Below, in pieces: positions 16,781-25,244 of a DNA stretch of 44,003 nucleotides. The stretch is taken from the NCBI GenBank assembly GCA_964396025.1, contig CAYNBT010000005.1:1-44003 (forward strand), in the 5' to 3' direction. This DNA comes from CAYNBT01 sp964396025. Lineage in GTDB: Bacteria; Patescibacteriota; WWE3; UBA101185; UBA10185. The first letter of the stretch is position 1. Every line of letters begins with the position of its first letter. The translations under genes were made by a program, and so were the position numbers. Under the pieces are notes generated by a model. The model saw only the letters and a list, made by a program, of their open reading frames with translations. It was not told the DNA's origin and searched no databases.

Positions 16781-16786
16781 GCAGGT

Positions 16787-17808
16787 GTGTTTAATGCAGA
16801 AGTTATAAAAACAGCCCTTAATTCATTACGGGCAAACAAGGTTCGCGCGGTGCTAACAATGCTTGGCGTGGTCATTGGTGTCTTTTCTGTAACATCGCTT
16901 GTATCAATCGGAATAGGCATTCAGAACTTCATCTCGGGCCAATTCGAATCCATAGGTTCAAATCTCATTATAGTTGCACCGGGAAAAGTTGACGTTGGCG
17001 ATGATCCAGCAAAGTCTTTTAGTAAAAACAAGCTGGATTCAAAACATATTGATCTCATAAATAAACACGCAAAAGAGTATGTAGAATTTGTCTCGCCTTC
17101 TATACGCCTTGGTAATAATGTTGAATACAAAACAAACAGTTACAACGCAACAGTTGTTGGAGGAAATACAACTGCGTTAGCTATCTTCAACTTTGAAATA
17201 GAAAAAGGGAGGGCTTACACCAAATCCGAAGAAATTTCAAAAAAACGCGTAGCGGTTTTGGGTCATCTAGTGAACAAAGAACTTTTTGGAACAAGTAACT
17301 CATTAGGTAAGCGGGTAAAACTTGGAGAAGAAAGTTATGAAGTAGTAGGAGTCATAAAGGAAAAAGGAAGCAATTTTGACGATAGAGTTGCTATTCCTTA
17401 CACCACAATGCAGGAATCCTTTGATATCAAGAATTACACAAATATTGGCATTAAGGCCAGAAATGGGGTAAACATAGATACGGCAATAAAACAGATAGAA
17501 TTGGCACTATTAAGAGATTTAGATGAAGATGATTTCTCTGTTCTGTCTCAACAAGAAATTCTAAGTTCAATAACAAATGTTTTACAAATACTCACTACAG
17601 GATTGGGAGCAATTGCTGGAATTTCACTATTGGTTGGCGGAATTGGCATTATGAACATAATGCTGGTTTCAGTAACAGAGCGAATTCGCGAGATTGGCTT
17701 GAGAAAGGCTCTTGGAGCAACTTCTTACAACATCGGCCTGCAGTTCTTGATTGAAGCCGTTACTTTGAGCGTTACAGGAGGAATGATTGGAGTGTTTCTG
17801 GGCTGGAT
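16787..17808 (+). CDS. MacB-type ABC permease, 3' end lost in a gap
   Basis: Paralogue of the 7180-8361 permease, with the same MLGVVIGVFSV start, MacB core domain and GIGIMNIMLVSVTERIREIG motif. The reading frame is intact to the 100-N gap at 17809; the last ~50 residues are missing, and the sequence after the gap does not encode the expected PA..A...P..ALR ending in any frame. GTG 16787 is a leaderless start: TAGAAT ends 6 nt upstream. Unlike the first copy it has no adaptor or ATPase beside it, so it may borrow theirs. Confidence 0.9.
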
Positions 17809-17908
17809 NNNNNNNNNNNNNNNNNNNNNNNNNNNNNNNNNNNNNNNNNNNNNNNNNNNNNNNNNNNNNNNNNNNNNNNNNNNNNNNNNNNNNNNNNNNN
17901 NNNNNNNN
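17809..17908. other. Assembly gap (100 N)
   Basis: Exactly 100 N; removes the C-terminal part of the second MacB-type permease and an unknown length of sequence before the GT2 gene. Confidence 0.95.
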
Positions 17909-17986
17909 TCTCCTTACTATAAGTACTATCCGTTTTATCAAATCTTATCATAACGACGTCTTTACTGCATGTGCGATAATAACCGT

Positions 17987-18970
17987 GTGAAAAAAGTCTC
18001 GTTAGTGATTCCTTGCTATAACGAGGAAGCAGTAATTCCCAAGTTGATTAGCAGAATCGAAAAAGCATCAAAAAAGTGGAAATATGATTGGGAAGTGATT
18101 TGTGTTGATGATGGATCGAAGGACGCAACTCTAAATCTCCTAGCAAAACAACATAAAAAGAGTTCGAAATGGAAGGTTGTATCTTTTTCTAGAAACTTTG
18201 GGCACCAGACAGCAGTTACTTGTGGGCTTCATTACGCTAGTGGAAATGCAGTTGTTATTTTGGACGCAGACCTTCAAGATCCTCCCGAAGAGTTAGAGAA
18301 ATTTTTTAAAAAATGGGAAGAAGGCTACGACGTTGTGTATGCCGTGCGCAAAAAACGTAAGGAAGGCATATTCAAGAAATTGAGCTACTGGGCGTTTTAC
18401 AGAATTCTTTCTTATCTTTCTGATTATGAAATCCCACTGGACTCGGGAGACTTTTCGCTCATGGACAGAAAAGTTGTGGATACAATCAACAAGATGCCGG
18501 AACGAAACAGATTTGTACGAGGGTTACGCGCGTGGTCCGGATTCAAACAGATAGGGGTTGAGTACGATCGTCAGGCAAGGGCATCTGGAGAACCTAAATA
18601 CAATTTTAAGAAATTATTAAAACTAGCTTCGGACGGACTTACTTCATTTTCATCCAAGCCGCTTGTTATCAGCTTTTATTTTGGTACTTTAGTCTCTATA
18701 GTTTCATTTTTAGGAATAATCTTCACAATACTACAACGAATATTCCATACTTTTTTTGAAAATATCGGGTTTGGTCCCGTACCCGGATTTGCCACTATTG
18801 TGATTTCTGTTCTGTTTTTGGGCGGAATACAATTAATCTGTATTGGCATCATTGGGAATTATCTTGGTAGAATTTATGATGAAGTTAAACAAAGGCCTCT
18901 GTGGATTGCAAAGGAGACATTAGGAATAACAAAAAATATTAGAGGAATAAATGCCAGAAAAAAATCCTAA
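17987..18970 (+). CDS. GT2 glycosyltransferase (DPM/ArnC-like)
   Basis: Transfers a sugar from a nucleotide sugar to polyprenyl phosphate, supplying donors for GT-C enzymes such as the two in this window. GT-A domain with VIPCYNEE at the N terminus, DDGS (about 41-44), the DXD-type DADLQDPPE (about 87-95), and two C-terminal membrane spans (about 226-250 and 265-290). GTG 17987 is preferred over an ATG six codons upstream because extended -10 TGCGATAAT ends exactly 6 nt before it. It overlaps the FAD protein gene by 20 nt. Confidence 0.92.
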   Translation: MKKVSLVIPCYNEEAVIPKLISRIEKASKKWKYDWEVICVDDGSKDATLNLLAKQHKKSSKWKVVSFSRNFGHQTAVTCGLHYASGNAVVILDADLQDPPEELEKFFKKWEEGYDVVYAVRKKRKEGIFKKLSYWAFYRILSYLSDYEIPLDSGDFSLMDRKVVDTINKMPERNRFVRGLRAWSGFKQIGVEYDRQARASGEPKYNFKKLLKLASDGLTSFSSKPLVISFYFGTLVSIVSFLGIIFTILQRIFHTFFENIGFGPVPGFATIVISVLFLGGIQLICIGIIGNYLGRIYDEVKQRPLWIAKETLGITKNIRGINARKKS

Positions 18971-20336
18971 AACCATCTTAATAGTCGGAGCCGGCATAAC
19001 AGGTCTTGCAGCCGCGTATATCTGCGCAAAAAACGGTTACAAAGTTAGAGTTGTAGAAGCGGCAAAAACTCCTGGAGGCCTACTGCAAACTTTTGATGTT
19101 AACAACACTCCCCTTGAATACTACTATCATCATTTCTTTACCCACGACAAAGAGCTGCGCTGGCTTTTAGAAGAGTTAGGAATAGAGGACAAACTTAAAT
19201 TCCATAAAGGATCTATGGGATTTTACTACAAAGGAAACATTTATCCATTTAGCTCAGCCATAGATCTATTGAAATTTAGACCGCTTAACATACTTAACAA
19301 GATCCGCTTTGGACTAACAAGTATGTACTTGGCAAAGCAGAAAAACTGGCAAAATTTTGAGCATATTCCAGCACTAAACTGGTTTCAAAGGTTCGCCGGA
19401 AAAAAAGTTACAAATGTAATTTGGGCGCCAATGCTCAAAGTTAAGTTTGGATCATATTTTGATCAAATACCAATTGCATGGATGATAGGACGTCTCTCAC
19501 AAAGAGTGCGCTCACGCAGCTCAAAAGGCGAATTTTTAGGATACATAGAAGGAAGTACTAAAATACTACTGGATACTCTTTTAAGAAAATTAACCGAAAT
19601 GGGTGTGGAAATAATTTGCGGAGAAAAAACAGTGGAACTGCTTTATGAAAGCGATCTGGTAAGTGGAATTAAAGTCTTGGACAAAAATTCTGCGCACAAG
19701 ATGTACAAAGGAAGCAAGATACTTTTTACAATTCCAACAAATCATTTGGCAACAATTGTTGAAAAGGCTAATCCATCTTACGCAAAAAAACTAAACAAAA
19801 TCGAGTATTTTGGTGCAACCTGTACAATTCTTCAACTCAAAAAACCTGCAAACAACTTGTACTGGGTAAATGTGGCAGATGAAACATTGCCCTTTGGAGG
19901 AGTAATTGAACACACAAACCTTGTAGACAGTAAAGAATACAAAAACACGCATATTGTCTACTTATCCAAATACTTCAACATAAAAGACAAGTTTTGGAAA
20001 CTCACAAGCGACGAAATCAAGCAGCAAATGCTGAATGGGTTTTTTAAGATGTTCCCCGAATACAAAAAGAAAGATGTATTAGATGTTAAAAATTTTAAGG
20101 CGTTAACTGCCGCAACCTACTGCCACACAAACTTTTCAAAGATAGTTCCCAAATATAAATCCCCTATCAAGAACGTATTTGTAGCTTCCATGGCACATAT
20201 TTATCCTGACGAACGCAGCTGCAATAACTCCATAAGAGTCGCAGCATATGCATGTAGTGAAATGGGCATGGATACCACTTTTGTTCCCAAAGGAATCACG
20301 CTTTCGGGTAGAATCGGCCTAAACCCTAAGCTTTAA
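18951..20336 (+). CDS. FAD-dependent amine oxidase/protoporphyrinogen oxidase-like protein
   Basis: Flavoprotein with an N-terminal Rossmann motif VGAGITGLAAAY (about 10-21) followed by VVEAAKTPGG, the standard FAD-binding signature of the NAD(P)-binding/amine-oxidase superfamily. The C terminus has a weak second FAD motif region. 461 aa matches desaturase/oxidase members often found beside GT2 genes in polysaccharide loci. ATG 18951 has a GAGG Shine-Dalgarno sequence and lies inside the 3' end of the GT2 gene, so the pair is translationally coupled. The substrate is unknown; a lipid-linked sugar or isoprenoid is an inference from context. Confidence 0.88.
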   Translation: MPEKNPKTILIVGAGITGLAAAYICAKNGYKVRVVEAAKTPGGLLQTFDVNNTPLEYYYHHFFTHDKELRWLLEELGIEDKLKFHKGSMGFYYKGNIYPFSSAIDLLKFRPLNILNKIRFGLTSMYLAKQKNWQNFEHIPALNWFQRFAGKKVTNVIWAPMLKVKFGSYFDQIPIAWMIGRLSQRVRSRSSKGEFLGYIEGSTKILLDTLLRKLTEMGVEIICGEKTVELLYESDLVSGIKVLDKNSAHKMYKGSKILFTIPTNHLATIVEKANPSYAKKLNKIEYFGATCTILQLKKPANNLYWVNVADETLPFGGVIEHTNLVDSKEYKNTHIVYLSKYFNIKDKFWKLTSDEIKQQMLNGFFKMFPEYKKKDVLDVKNFKALTAATYCHTNFSKIVPKYKSPIKNVFVASMAHIYPDERSCNNSIRVAAYACSEMGMDTTFVPKGITLSGRIGLNPKL

Positions 20337-21967
20337 TAAAATAATCTGCTTTTGCACGAAATATTAATGCTTGCTGTTCCTGAATCAGGATTTACATAGG
20401 CAAAATGAACCGGATACAAAACCTTTGCGTCTGTGCATTTCCAATAAACATAGAATGGATCGGAGCATTCCGGTGTATCAAAGGTAAAAATGCATTCCCC
20501 TTCTCCATTGCACTTTTTTATGACTTCTTGGTTAAGAATATCAGCACAAATGTTATCGTCTTGGGTATCTAAAACTTCAATTTTTAGTGTATTTGGCACA
20601 AAATACTTAGTATAAAGCAGTAAGAACAAATTTAGGTTTAGGAAAAAAATCAACATAACAAATGCAAATTTGCCTAATCGCACAAATACGTGATGCATGC
20701 TAGCTTGCTTATGTTTTAGCAAAACATGCCCAAGGAAAACGCTTATGAGTAAAGCAATGAACCACGCCTGTGCACTTAAATTCTCAAACCTATAAAAAGT
20801 ATTCCATGGAAACATCCCCGCCAACGTTGATTTAACTCCAATCATCAATGGATAGTTAATCAAACCTCCAAAATTCGCTGAAAGTCCTCCAGCCAGATAC
20901 ATGTATGAAATCAATATAGTAAAAAAAGCAACTGGGTTAGCAAAAAAAACTGCTAAAGGCACTAGAGCAATAGCAATGTATTGATCGGCCATACTGGATG
21001 AAAGAGAAAAAAAACTAAGTAAGTAAATAATCAATAGATTTTTTTTGCTTAGGGAAGAAATACTTAACAAATACCCAATCAGCATCATAAGCAAAACAAA
21101 AAAGAACATGTATCCCTTAAAAACAGGTGCGTTCGCGAAAACTTTATCAATCATCTCAACCGGAAAAAATATCGATAAAATCTTAAGCAGAGCAGAAACT
21201 CCATAAGAACCTTTGTACTGAATGACAAATAAGTTAATGCCGTTAACTATTCCTGCTCTAAAACTCCAATTGAGTAGCACTTCTTGCACAAAGTAGAAAA
21301 CAAAAACGGTATATGATAGCACCAAGTAAAGTAAGTGGCGTACAAGCTCTTGAGGATTCCTTTTGGCTTGAAGCAATAACCAAAGCGGAAACAAAAACAA
21401 GATATGTTTCACAGATAATGAAACCCCTAAAACGAGTGCTGAAACGAAAAACAAAAGATTCGAGTGGTAATATCGTTGAGGTTTGTAACTTTCGATATAG
21501 ATCAGATAAGATATCAACCCCACCAACACAGCCAGATTATCAAACTGCGAATGATAGCCAGTAAGCAAAAAAGAGATGGGAGAAAGAAGATATATCAAAG
21601 AAACCGCAAAGCCAAAAGATGAAACAAGGACTAGCGCAATGGCAATATCAACCAAACCCAAAAACCAAGCTACAAAGTAATGCAACCCTTGAATGCTTTC
21701 TAATGCCGTGTTATCGGTGAGATGCCCGATTATCGCCAAAACGTATGACCAGATGGGGCCATAGTTGTATCTGTGCGTACTTACATAAACACTATCGCCA
21801 CGTACAACAGCTTCTTTTACTAACCACCAGGATTCACTGTCGGGGTTGTAGCCAAGTTGAGAAATATATAGTTTGAAAACAAGTGAAACAACTGCAACAA
21901 CAATAAATAGTATCCAGGCTAAACGTTTACGGGCAGTACTCCATTGAATTGCGGAATTTTCAACCAT
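20333..21967 (-). CDS. GT-C type membrane glycosyltransferase (ALG6/PIG-M-like)
   Basis: Polytopic membrane protein (544 aa) with ~10 spans. An acidic first loop (NPDSESWW, about 36-43), RYNYGPIWSY and GYHSQFDNLAVL (about 137-148) resemble the ALG6/ALG8 and mannosyltransferase class of polyprenyl-phosphate-sugar-dependent enzymes. The C-terminal ~80 residues form an extracytoplasmic domain with several cysteines. Its stop overlaps that of the convergent FAD gene by 4 nt. With the GT2 enzyme it could form a lipid-linked sugar pathway. Confidence 0.82.
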   Translation of the reverse strand: MVENSAIQWSTARKRLAWILFIVVAVVSLVFKLYISQLGYNPDSESWWLVKEAVVRGDSVYVSTHRYNYGPIWSYVLAIIGHLTDNTALESIQGLHYFVAWFLGLVDIAIALVLVSSFGFAVSLIYLLSPISFLLTGYHSQFDNLAVLVGLISYLIYIESYKPQRYYHSNLLFFVSALVLGVSLSVKHILFLFPLWLLLQAKRNPQELVRHLLYLVLSYTVFVFYFVQEVLLNWSFRAGIVNGINLFVIQYKGSYGVSALLKILSIFFPVEMIDKVFANAPVFKGYMFFFVLLMMLIGYLLSISSLSKKNLLIIYLLSFFSLSSSMADQYIAIALVPLAVFFANPVAFFTILISYMYLAGGLSANFGGLINYPLMIGVKSTLAGMFPWNTFYRFENLSAQAWFIALLISVFLGHVLLKHKQASMHHVFVRLGKFAFVMLIFFLNLNLFLLLYTKYFVPNTLKIEVLDTQDDNICADILNQEVIKKCNGEGECIFTFDTPECSDPFYVYWKCTDAKVLYPVHFAYVNPDSGTASINISCKSRLFY

Positions 21968-22028
21968 GTCCCTTATCTAATACATCAAAGTTAGCATGCG
22001 CGTCAAGGGTAGTAGTGTAGAAAACAAA

Positions 22029-22066
22029 AAAGCCCTAAAATCAACATGAGTCGACTCTAGGGCTTT
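22029..22066 (-). terminator. Hairpin terminator
   Basis: Stem AAAGCCCTA / TAGGGCTTT just past the stop of the 22070-22585 gene, with an inner palindrome GAGTCGACTC (22048-22057). Confidence 0.85.
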
Positions 22067-22069
22067 GGC

Positions 22070-22585
22070 TCAAGGTATACCGGAAATCGCCTTTACATCT
22101 CCAAGATACCAAGTTACTTTTACCTCATCTCCCTTCTCATAAAGCGCCCATTCCTCATATGGAACACCAACATAATAAGTGTATGTGCTTGGCATAAATG
22201 CAACCTGATATTCCACCGGGTGCTTCTCGCAATAGGTGTCACCCACTGCGTAAGGGTCATGCACAACATAAGGACATGCCACTTCAGGGTACACTGGTGT
22301 ACGGCTTTGTGGTCCGACTATATGAGTGTCCAATACAACCACCCACCTGTAATCGTATCGGGGCATACGATACTTCCCCAATTGAGTATGTCCAACTACA
22401 ACATATCTGTACTCGTACTGAATAACAGACGCCTTCCACCTTTTGTCTACCAAGGTTTCCTTGGTTGAAAACGGAAATGCTACATAGGCAACGATAAGCA
22501 GTGTTAGCAACAGAACTGCACAAAAAAGCAGATTTGCAACACATCCGCTTTGTTGCGAATTTTCAGTATCATCTGTTTCGTACAT
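22070..22585 (-). CDS. Membrane-anchored orphan protein, paralogue of next gene (171 aa)
   Basis: Acidic N terminus, one membrane span (about 18-40), then a beta-rich extracytoplasmic domain unusually rich in Tyr and Val. It is clearly related to the neighbouring 22626-23114 product: shared WKA..I.YEY after the anchor, GD.YCE..PV.Y..AF in the middle and VP.E.W....GD near the end. ATG 22585 has a GGAGG Shine-Dalgarno sequence. Last gene of a four-gene unit starting at 23872. No family recognised; probably a surface protein. Confidence 0.8.
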   Translation of the reverse strand: MYETDDTENSQQSGCVANLLFCAVLLLTLLIVAYVAFPFSTKETLVDKRWKASVIQYEYRYVVVGHTQLGKYRMPRYDYRWVVVLDTHIVGPQSRTPVYPEVACPYVVHDPYAVGDTYCEKHPVEYQVAFMPSTYTYYVGVPYEEWALYEKGDEVKVTWYLGDVKAISGIP

Positions 22586-22625
22586 TAATTCCCTCCTGCG
22601 TATCTCGGTGTACGAACAAATCGCA

Positions 22626-23114
22626 TTATTCTACAGGCTCAATGTCTATAACCCGTCCAAAAGCACGTGTTACTACAAAAATGTCTCCCGCGATGTGCTT
22701 GTTCCACTGTTCTTGTGGAACCTCTATGGTATGTCCCGTAGACCCCGGTCCAAAAGCAAAATTGTAAACCACGGGTTTGAATTCACAATACAGGTCACCA
22801 TACCTAGGCCTGGACGGCATGGATCTGTTGCATGATACCGGCACATAGGCAGGTTCAGAATATCTGTCTCCAATGTAAGAATCAGACTTCCAGTAAACCC
22901 ACCCGCTGCTCACGATCGGAGAACGAAATCTTCCCAACCATGGGATGCTTAAAACATCCCGTTGATACTCATAGTGTACAATCTCTGCCTTCCAGTAAGC
23001 ACCAGTTAAGGTCTCTTCGGAAGTTTCTAAGATCAAACTTACCGAAATTGACACTAAAATAGCTAAAAAAAGCAGTAAGACAGACACAATCTTGCTATAC
23101 ACCAAATGTTTCAC
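22626..23114 (-). CDS. Membrane-anchored orphan protein, tandem paralogue (162 aa)
   Basis: Signal anchor (about 8-28) and a beta-rich extracytoplasmic domain with the motif set of the downstream paralogue (22070-22585), including the single CE cysteine motif. GTG 23114 is the start: AGGAGG lies 5 nt upstream and the codon overlaps the stop of the preceding gene (GTGA), giving translational coupling. Function unknown. Confidence 0.8.
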   Translation of the reverse strand: MKHLVYSKIVSVLLLFLAILVSISVSLILETSEETLTGAYWKAEIVHYEYQRDVLSIPWLGRFRSPIVSSGWVYWKSDSYIGDRYSEPAYVPVSCNRSMPSRPRYGDLYCEFKPVVYNFAFGPGSTGHTIEVPQEQWNKHIAGDIFVVTRAFGRVIDIEPVE

Positions 23115-23386
23115 AGGGCCTCCTGGTTGCCTGCAGATTGCAGATTTGCCGGCTCTTCCAAAATCAAAGATGAAAACCTAAAACCATTTACCTCGCCTCC
23201 AACAATGTGGATCTCAGCATTGATAGTCCCGCGTCTTTCTATATGATCATTTGGGTAGATAATGACTCTACCAAAATAACCCCCGATCGAGTCAAGAAAT
23301 GCTTGAGGACCAATAACAGGAAGCAATGCGTGACCTAGGTGTATATAGACTTTGGGCCTTGGTAAAAACATACCTAGCCAGTGCAT
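23111..23386 (-). CDS. Small orphan protein (91 aa)
   Basis: ATG 23386 has an AGGGGG Shine-Dalgarno sequence. The product is a compact mixed alpha/beta protein with no signal peptide; a hydrophobic stretch around residues 13-25 is too weak to call a span. It overlaps the next gene by 4 nt and follows the 157-aa membrane protein gene by 12 nt. No family recognised. Confidence 0.7.
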   Translation of the reverse strand: MHWLGMFLPRPKVYIHLGHALLPVIGPQAFLDSIGGYFGRVIIYPNDHIERRGTINAEIHIVGGEVNGFRFSSLILEEPANLQSAGNQEAL

Positions 23387-23398
23387 ATTTCCCCCTTT

Positions 23399-23872
23399 TT
23401 AGTTATTATTTAAGCCCTTTGTTCGAACATCACGTAAAGGCATAAATGATAACAACGCATAGGGATTCTGAGGGTGTGCAGGTTTCTCATCAGTTGGTAT
23501 CTGAGCCAATACGAATTCTCCGTACAATGGTTTTACATCAAGTGTAAAACTTTGCTTGAATAAAGCGCTTACATAATACGGATACATAATGTAATTTGTA
23601 CAAGGATATAATTTCCCTCCAGAATCCTCAATCACAAAATTTAGTTGCCCGTTACGGAAAAAATGCATTCCATAAGGAAGCTTGCCGGTTATAACCTGAA
23701 TATCAAACATTCTTTGAGCTAATGGCCAGTTCTGCTGTTGTAACATTCGAGTCAGATCTGCGTGCCTGGTTTTGTGCATGTTAGATCTAAACCTATTACC
23801 GTAATAAACGGTCAGCACGGCCATAATCAACATCAACATTATAATGATGATCATAATGATTTGTAGATCCAT
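23399..23872 (-). CDS. Membrane-anchored orphan protein (157 aa)
   Basis: The N terminus is one very hydrophobic Ile/Met-rich span (about 4-23), followed by a basic stop-transfer segment and a ~120-residue soluble domain. ATG 23872 has GGGGAGG upstream. First gene of the four-gene unit 23872-22070; a -35/-10 pair TTGAAG-18-TAGAAT lies upstream, with a CCTGTAG element in the spacer. The phrase LYPCTNYIMYPYY loosely resembles PFYYN/LFPY segments in the 31516 and 32258 products; relation unproven. Confidence 0.75.
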   Translation of the reverse strand: MDLQIIMIIIIMLMLIMAVLTVYYGNRFRSNMHKTRHADLTRMLQQQNWPLAQRMFDIQVITGKLPYGMHFFRNGQLNFVIEDSGGKLYPCTNYIMYPYYVSALFKQSFTLDVKPLYGEFVLAQIPTDEKPAHPQNPYALLSFMPLRDVRTKGLNNN

Positions 23873-23973
23873 AATGCCTCCCCTTGTATGTGTGTTTGTG
23901 TGGATTCTACCACGGAACTCTACAGGTCTTCAAGCTGAGTTTTAACTTGGGAACAACTTAAATTGGCAAAAAA

Positions 23974-24005
23974 AAAGCTCTTCAATGTTGCCACAGAAGA
24001 GCTTT
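23974..24005 (-). terminator. Hairpin terminator
   Basis: Perfect 10-bp stem AAAGCTCTTC / GAAGAGCTTT followed by a T run on the minus strand; terminates the 24014-24541 gene. Confidence 0.92.
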
Positions 24006-24013
24006 AAACGAGG

Positions 24014-24541
24014 TTAACCAGAAATGATTCCCAGACCAATGGCAACCAAATACCAGAGGTAAAGGGTTGGGAGTGAGTAAAGGACCTTTCGAATCTTGCG
24101 GGCACGCGTACTTGGTAAGTAAACTGTCATTGTTTGATCAACTGGTACCAGCTCTCTGCTAACATTGTCATAAATGACTTTACCTGTACTCAAAGATTTC
24201 TTCTTAAAGACATTAGTAAGGGTATCAATTAGCCAAATAAAAGCAATAATACCCATTACATACGCAAGAGGACGAAAACCCAGATTGCGATTCAGGGCTG
24301 TAACCACAACCAAAGGCTCAATAACGAAACCATACACATAAGCAGTAATAGTGTATACAATCAGTCTAATGGCGGTACCCATACCAGAGCGATCAAGATA
24401 CTCACGCATACTTTTGTTATATTCCGCAATACTCATACCATCAAATGCCGATAAATCAGGGGCATTGATAAGCATAAATGTGCCCACTACGGCAGCCACC
24501 AACATACAGAATGTTGTAAAAACACCTATACCTGTCTCCAT
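24014..24541 (-). CDS. Polytopic membrane orphan protein (175 aa)
   Basis: Four likely spans (about 8-26, 58-80, 90-108 and 153-173) with a charged cytoplasmic-type loop after the third. ATG 24541 has an AAAGGAG Shine-Dalgarno sequence. Promoter TTGTAA-17-TATAAT (24582-24610), with ACTATAGG two bases upstream of the -35. Monocistronic with its own terminator, divergent from the RRM gene. No family recognised. Confidence 0.78.
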   Translation of the reverse strand: METGIGVFTTFCMLVAAVVGTFMLINAPDLSAFDGMSIAEYNKSMREYLDRSGMGTAIRLIVYTITAYVYGFVIEPLVVVTALNRNLGFRPLAYVMGIIAFIWLIDTLTNVFKKKSLSTGKVIYDNVSRELVPVDQTMTVYLPSTRARKIRKVLYSLPTLYLWYLVAIGLGIISG

Positions 24542-24581
24542 GGCAACTCTCCTTTGAAAGCAATTGGAATTTATCTGCGTG

Positions 24582-24620
24582 ATTATAACAAAAATGCGTA
24601 CATCTTACAACCACTATAGG
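24582..24620 (-). promoter_or_regulatory. Promoter with adjacent ACTATAGG element
   Basis: Minus strand TTGTAA (24605-24610), 17-nt spacer, TATAAT (24582-24587). The ACTATAGG element (24613-24620, plus-strand reading) abuts the -35, as at 41857-41870. Confidence 0.75.
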
Positions 24621-24655
24621 ATCCTCATGCTTTTTACACACAAAAACCAGTTATG

Positions 24656-24664
24656 TGCTATAAT
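24656..24664 (+). promoter_or_regulatory. Extended -10 promoter of the RRM gene
   Basis: TGCTATAAT extended -10, with TTTACA as a poorly spaced -35 (20 nt). Implies a 5' leader of about 200 nt before GTG 24872. Confidence 0.7.
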
Positions 24665-24670
24665 CCCTGT

Positions 24671-24871
24671 GCTTCTAGTTTTCTGAGAGTTTTTATTTAC
24701 TGTAAGTAAACACCGGGTTTATACCTGCGCTGTTTCATTACTTAGTTTAGAGGCCAAACACAAGGCCTCGCGCAGATTCTAAATCTACGTTGAGTAACAA
24801 GTAATAAGTATTTCCCAGGATTAGAGTAAAAATATTTATGTATTCTTTAAAATGTAAGGCGGTGAGTATAA
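24671..24871 (+). promoter_or_regulatory. Long structured 5' leader of the RRM gene
   Basis: About 200 nt without an ORF. An ATTACTT/AAGTAAT helix (24737-24743 with 24799-24805) encloses a perfect GAGGCC/GGCCTC hairpin (24750-24769) and an AGATT/AATCT hairpin (about 24774-24786), forming a three-way junction. Upstream lies a TAAAC/GTTTA hairpin near 24708-24721. A regulatory leader is likely, for example thermal or autoregulatory; this is inference. Confidence 0.6.
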
Positions 24872-25177
24872 GTGGTTAAACTATATGTAGGAAACCTACC
24901 ATACTCTTATAATGAAAGTAGCTTGAGAGAAATGTTCTCAGCTTTCAGTTCAGTAGCTTCAGCATCCGTAATCGTCGATAGAGACAGCGGTAGAAGCAAA
25001 GGTTTTGGATTCGTAGAATTCAATGACGACAGCGAAGCTCAAGCAGCTATCGCAGAATTCAACGGTAAAGACGTTGAAGGAAGAAACCTCGTTGTTAACG
25101 AAGCACGTCCAATGAAGGACAAGCCAAGAGGCGACTTCGGTGGCAATCGTGGTGGATTCGGAAGAGACAGAAGATAA
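24872..25177 (+). CDS. RRM-domain RNA-binding protein (101 aa)
   Basis: Single RNA recognition motif with RNP2 LYVGNL (4-9) and RNP1 KGFGFVEF (43-50), both with canonical aromatic residues, then a short Gly/Arg-rich tail (about 86-101). This is the architecture of bacterial Rbp-type RNA-binding proteins, which bind single-stranded RNA and are often cold-induced. GTG 24872 follows an AAGGCGGTGA Shine-Dalgarno sequence. Its ~200-nt structured leader, unusual in this window, suggests post-transcriptional control. A strong terminator follows. Confidence 0.95.
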   Translation: MVKLYVGNLPYSYNESSLREMFSAFSSVASASVIVDRDSGRSKGFGFVEFNDDSEAQAAIAEFNGKDVEGRNLVVNEARPMKDKPRGDFGGNRGGFGRDRR

Positions 25178-25198
25178 TTTTATCGTTATGTTTTTTAC

Positions 25199-25229
25199 AA
25201 AAAGGGCCGGGGCAACTCGGCTTTTTTTG
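25199..25229 (+). terminator. Terminator of the RRM gene
   Basis: Stem AAAAAG-GCCG / CGGC-TTTTT with one bulge, ending in seven T. Confidence 0.85.
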
Positions 25230-25244
25230 TGCCTGTTCAATGCA

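Noticed and set aside
17909..17953. C terminus of the second MacB permease after the gap
   Set aside because: None of the three frames shows the conserved ending of the family, so the true end is probably within the gap.
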